DNA of 6,374 bases, taken from assembly GCA_022572865.1 (NCBI GenBank), contig JACZVB010000085.1, positions 1 to 6,374 of the forward strand, in the 5' to 3' direction. The DNA is from Chloroflexota bacterium (GTDB lineage: Bacteria; Chloroflexota; Dehalococcoidia; Plut-88900). Below the pieces are notes generated by a model. It saw nothing but the letters and a program-made list of their open reading frames with translations. It was not told the origin of the DNA and ran no database searches. Position numbers and translations under genes: made by a program. Positions 5,267-6,374 of the stretch are shown one piece after another. The stretch's first letter is position 1; every line of letters starts with the position of its first letter.

Positions 5267-5874
5267 CATCTGGTCCACTGATTGGATCCTGGGAAAACCA
5301 CAGCCCGCAAGTCATTGAGCAAACCCAACAGCCAATCGTCTTCATTGAACGAGTTATCGTGGAGGTCCAGTAGATTTGCGTTCGTTACTGCGATGGTTGA
5401 CTCCAATGTGCTAGTCATCGCCTCCAAGCTCGAAATGCGAGCTTCGAATGTGGTATTGGAAGATGGATCGGTGGTACCAGGAACACCCTGGAGCCCCTGC
5501 TCACCTGGGGGCCCCGGCTCACCCTGAATCCCTTGTTCACCCTGGATGCCTGGGTCACCTTTGACACCCGGGTCACCCTTCTCACCCTGAGAGCCTGGCA
5601 GACCGGCGACGCCTGGGGCACCGTCTGCTCCATCATTACCCGGCGGCCCTTCGATATTCCACTCAAGTAGAGTCCAATTTAATGGGCAGGTTTCATCCGG
5701 ACCGACGATCTTTGCTATACCGACTCCATCGCGTACGCACGCGTAAATCACATTACTCTGGGTCTCTTGTGCATTGATCAACCGGGAGCCCATCAGCGCG
5801 CCAGCCAAGGCCACCATGACGAGTAACATAGGAACCCAGAACATTCTTCTAATCGGTGGATTGAACCTTGCCAT
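5266..5874 (-). CDS. Membrane-targeted collagen-like (Gly-X-Y repeat) protein
   Basis: This 202-aa protein starts with a basic N terminus and a hydrophobic segment (residues 11-29), followed by INAQE, so it is a secreted protein cleaved near residue 35 or an N-anchored one. Residues 43-75 hold a two-cysteine module (C46, C63, then LLEWN) that often precedes collagen repeats in bacterial proteins. Residues 76-132 are 19 uninterrupted Gly-X-Y triplets, with charged triplets such as GEK and GDP that suit triple-helix formation. The tail (about 142-192) is Leu-rich and probably helical or coiled coil, which may drive trimerisation. The ATG follows a G-rich AGGGGGA ribosome site. The gene lies 29 bp after the - strand gene upstream, suggesting co-transcription. 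The likely role is an extracellular structural or adhesive protein. The 3' end carries a direct repeat that may have altered the last residues. Confidence 0.85.
   Translation of the reverse strand: MARFNPPIRRMFWVPMLLVMVALAGALMGSRLINAQETQSNVIYACVRDGVGIAKIVGPDETCPLNWTLLEWNIEGPPGNDGADGAPGVAGLPGSQGEKGDPGVKGDPGIQGEQGIQGEPGPPGEQGLQGVPGTTDPSSNTTFEARISSLEAMTSTLESTIAVTNANLLDLHDNSFNEDDWLLGLLNDLRAVVFPGSNQWTR
5291..5316. repeat. 26-bp direct repeat, copy inside the collagen-like gene
   Basis: On the - strand this copy encodes NDLRAVVFP near the C terminus of the collagen-like protein. The second copy at 5241-5266, read in a shifted frame, would give NELRATVFP followed by a stop. Preserved coding sense in the second copy suggests duplication of a once-coding end. 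Confidence 0.75.
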
Positions 5875-5903
5875 TGTGTCCCCCTATTGCAACGTAGTTC
5901 AAG

Positions 5904-6374
5904 CTAAGGGTTCTCCCTTGGGATCTTTAGGACTATCTCGTTCCCATTGAACTCCCAGCGCCCACTATAGCCGACTTCATACTCCTCCAAATAGAACGTC
6001 TCATCCGGATACAGCAGCAGGAAATCGCCTAGACGGTCGAGATCCATGCTTAGGTACAGCCCTGGCAGATTTTCGCCTGTTTCATATTTCTCCAAGGTAT
6101 CCCCATCCAGGTCGATAACGTTGTGCTGAGCTGGTCGGGTCACCGTTCCTACTACCGCAGTTTCGCCGGGAGCGGTTGTGGGAGGGTCCTTTCGCTCGAA
6201 AACGGCTGTTACCTGCTTTGACGCATCCATGACCAACGGCTGCGAAGATTGGTCACCAGAAAGTGCTCCCCTCCAATGTTTGAAACGCCAGCCGCGATTG
6301 GGTCGCACTATTAGGTTAACCGGCTCGCCTTGTTCAAGGCGTACTAGGCTTTCTGTCGCATAGAAGCCGAACCC
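5904..6374 (-). CDS. Surface-type protein with divergent InlB B-repeat-like module, C-terminal part (5' end outside window)
   Basis: The frame is open from the right window edge, giving 156 visible residues with the start off-window; the GTG at 6306-6308 lies inside a conserved repeat and is not a start. Residues 1-60 fit the divergent InlB B-repeat pattern: a strand, then GEPVNLIVRPNRGWRFKHW, a G-rich turn, then MDASKQVTAVF. Such modules are beta-grasp-like, often tandem, in secreted or wall-associated proteins, so more repeats may lie upstream. A Pro/Thr linker (about 64-83) leads to a beta-rich domain (84-156) with LLLYPDETFYLEEYE and SGRWEFNGNEIVLKI, similar in style to small barrel domains that end GxWxxxGNxIxL; I cannot name this family. 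It ends 29 bp before the collagen-like gene, in the same direction. The likely location is outside the cytoplasm; function unknown. Confidence 0.75.
   Translation of the reverse strand, partial: GFGFYATESLVRLEQGEPVNLIVRPNRGWRFKHWRGALSGDQSSQPLVMDASKQVTAVFERKDPPTTAPGETAVVGTVTRPAQHNVIDLDGDTLEKYETGENLPGLYLSMDLDRLGDFLLLYPDETFYLEEYEVGYSGRWEFNGNEIVLKIPRENP

Noticed and set aside
5415..5666. 83-aa - strand frame rich in VSR/VTR-like repeats
   Set aside because: It is the shifted reading of the Gly-X-Y repeat DNA of the collagen-like gene, so the repetition is inherited from that frame.
6306..6308. GTG as the start of the InlB-repeat gene
   Set aside because: The frame stays open to the window edge and the 22 upstream codons complete the InlB-like repeat, so the true start is off-window.

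Overview
The window is high-GC bacterial DNA with four metabolic genes on the + strand, followed by two cell-surface-type genes on the - strand. The enzyme families, the GC-rich codon use and the palindrome-filled spacers would suit a Chloroflexota-like (Dehalococcoidia/SAR202-type) genome, where flavin-dependent oxidoreductase paralogues are known to be abundant. That placement is inference; no marker gene is present.

Left part (1-4904): the C-terminal three quarters of a proline racemase-family enzyme; two divergent LLM (luciferase-like) flavin- or F420-dependent oxidoreductases that are clearly paralogues of each other; and a class III PLP-dependent aminotransferase resembling glutamate-1-semialdehyde aminomutase. 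All four read in the same direction. The spacers are long (about 265-360 bp) and packed with inverted repeats, so this looks like a neighbourhood of separately expressed catabolic genes and not a tight operon. Only the aminotransferase has a convincing sigma70-type promoter (3448-3476) and leader. A plausible shared theme is modification of amino acids or amino-acid-like compounds (racemisation, oxidation, transamination), but no defined pathway can be named.

Spacers: two dispersed repeat families are visible. One is built on GTCCCGA/TCGGGAC palindromes (748-767, 957-973, 2088-2109, 2119-2155). The other is built on CCTGAGCTTGTCGAAGG (2191-2207, 2231-2247, 3386-3403). One copy of the second family appears to be inserted inside another (3361-3420), because removing 24 nt rebuilds the core motif.

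Right part (4905-6374): a 361-bp spacer with no convincing gene, then two - strand genes 29 bp apart. Upstream, and cut by the window end, is a protein with a divergent InlB B-repeat-like module and a C-terminal beta-rich domain. Downstream is a short membrane-targeted collagen-like protein with 19 uninterrupted Gly-X-Y triplets and a probable coiled-coil tail. Base composition is visibly lower in GC here than in the enzyme genes. A 26-bp direct repeat at the 3' end of the collagen gene suggests that a small out-of-frame duplication rewrote its C terminus.

No tRNA, rRNA, CRISPR array, transposase or recognisable defence system was found. The most noteworthy points are the nested repeat, the collagen/InlB surface pair and the duplicated 3' end of the collagen gene.
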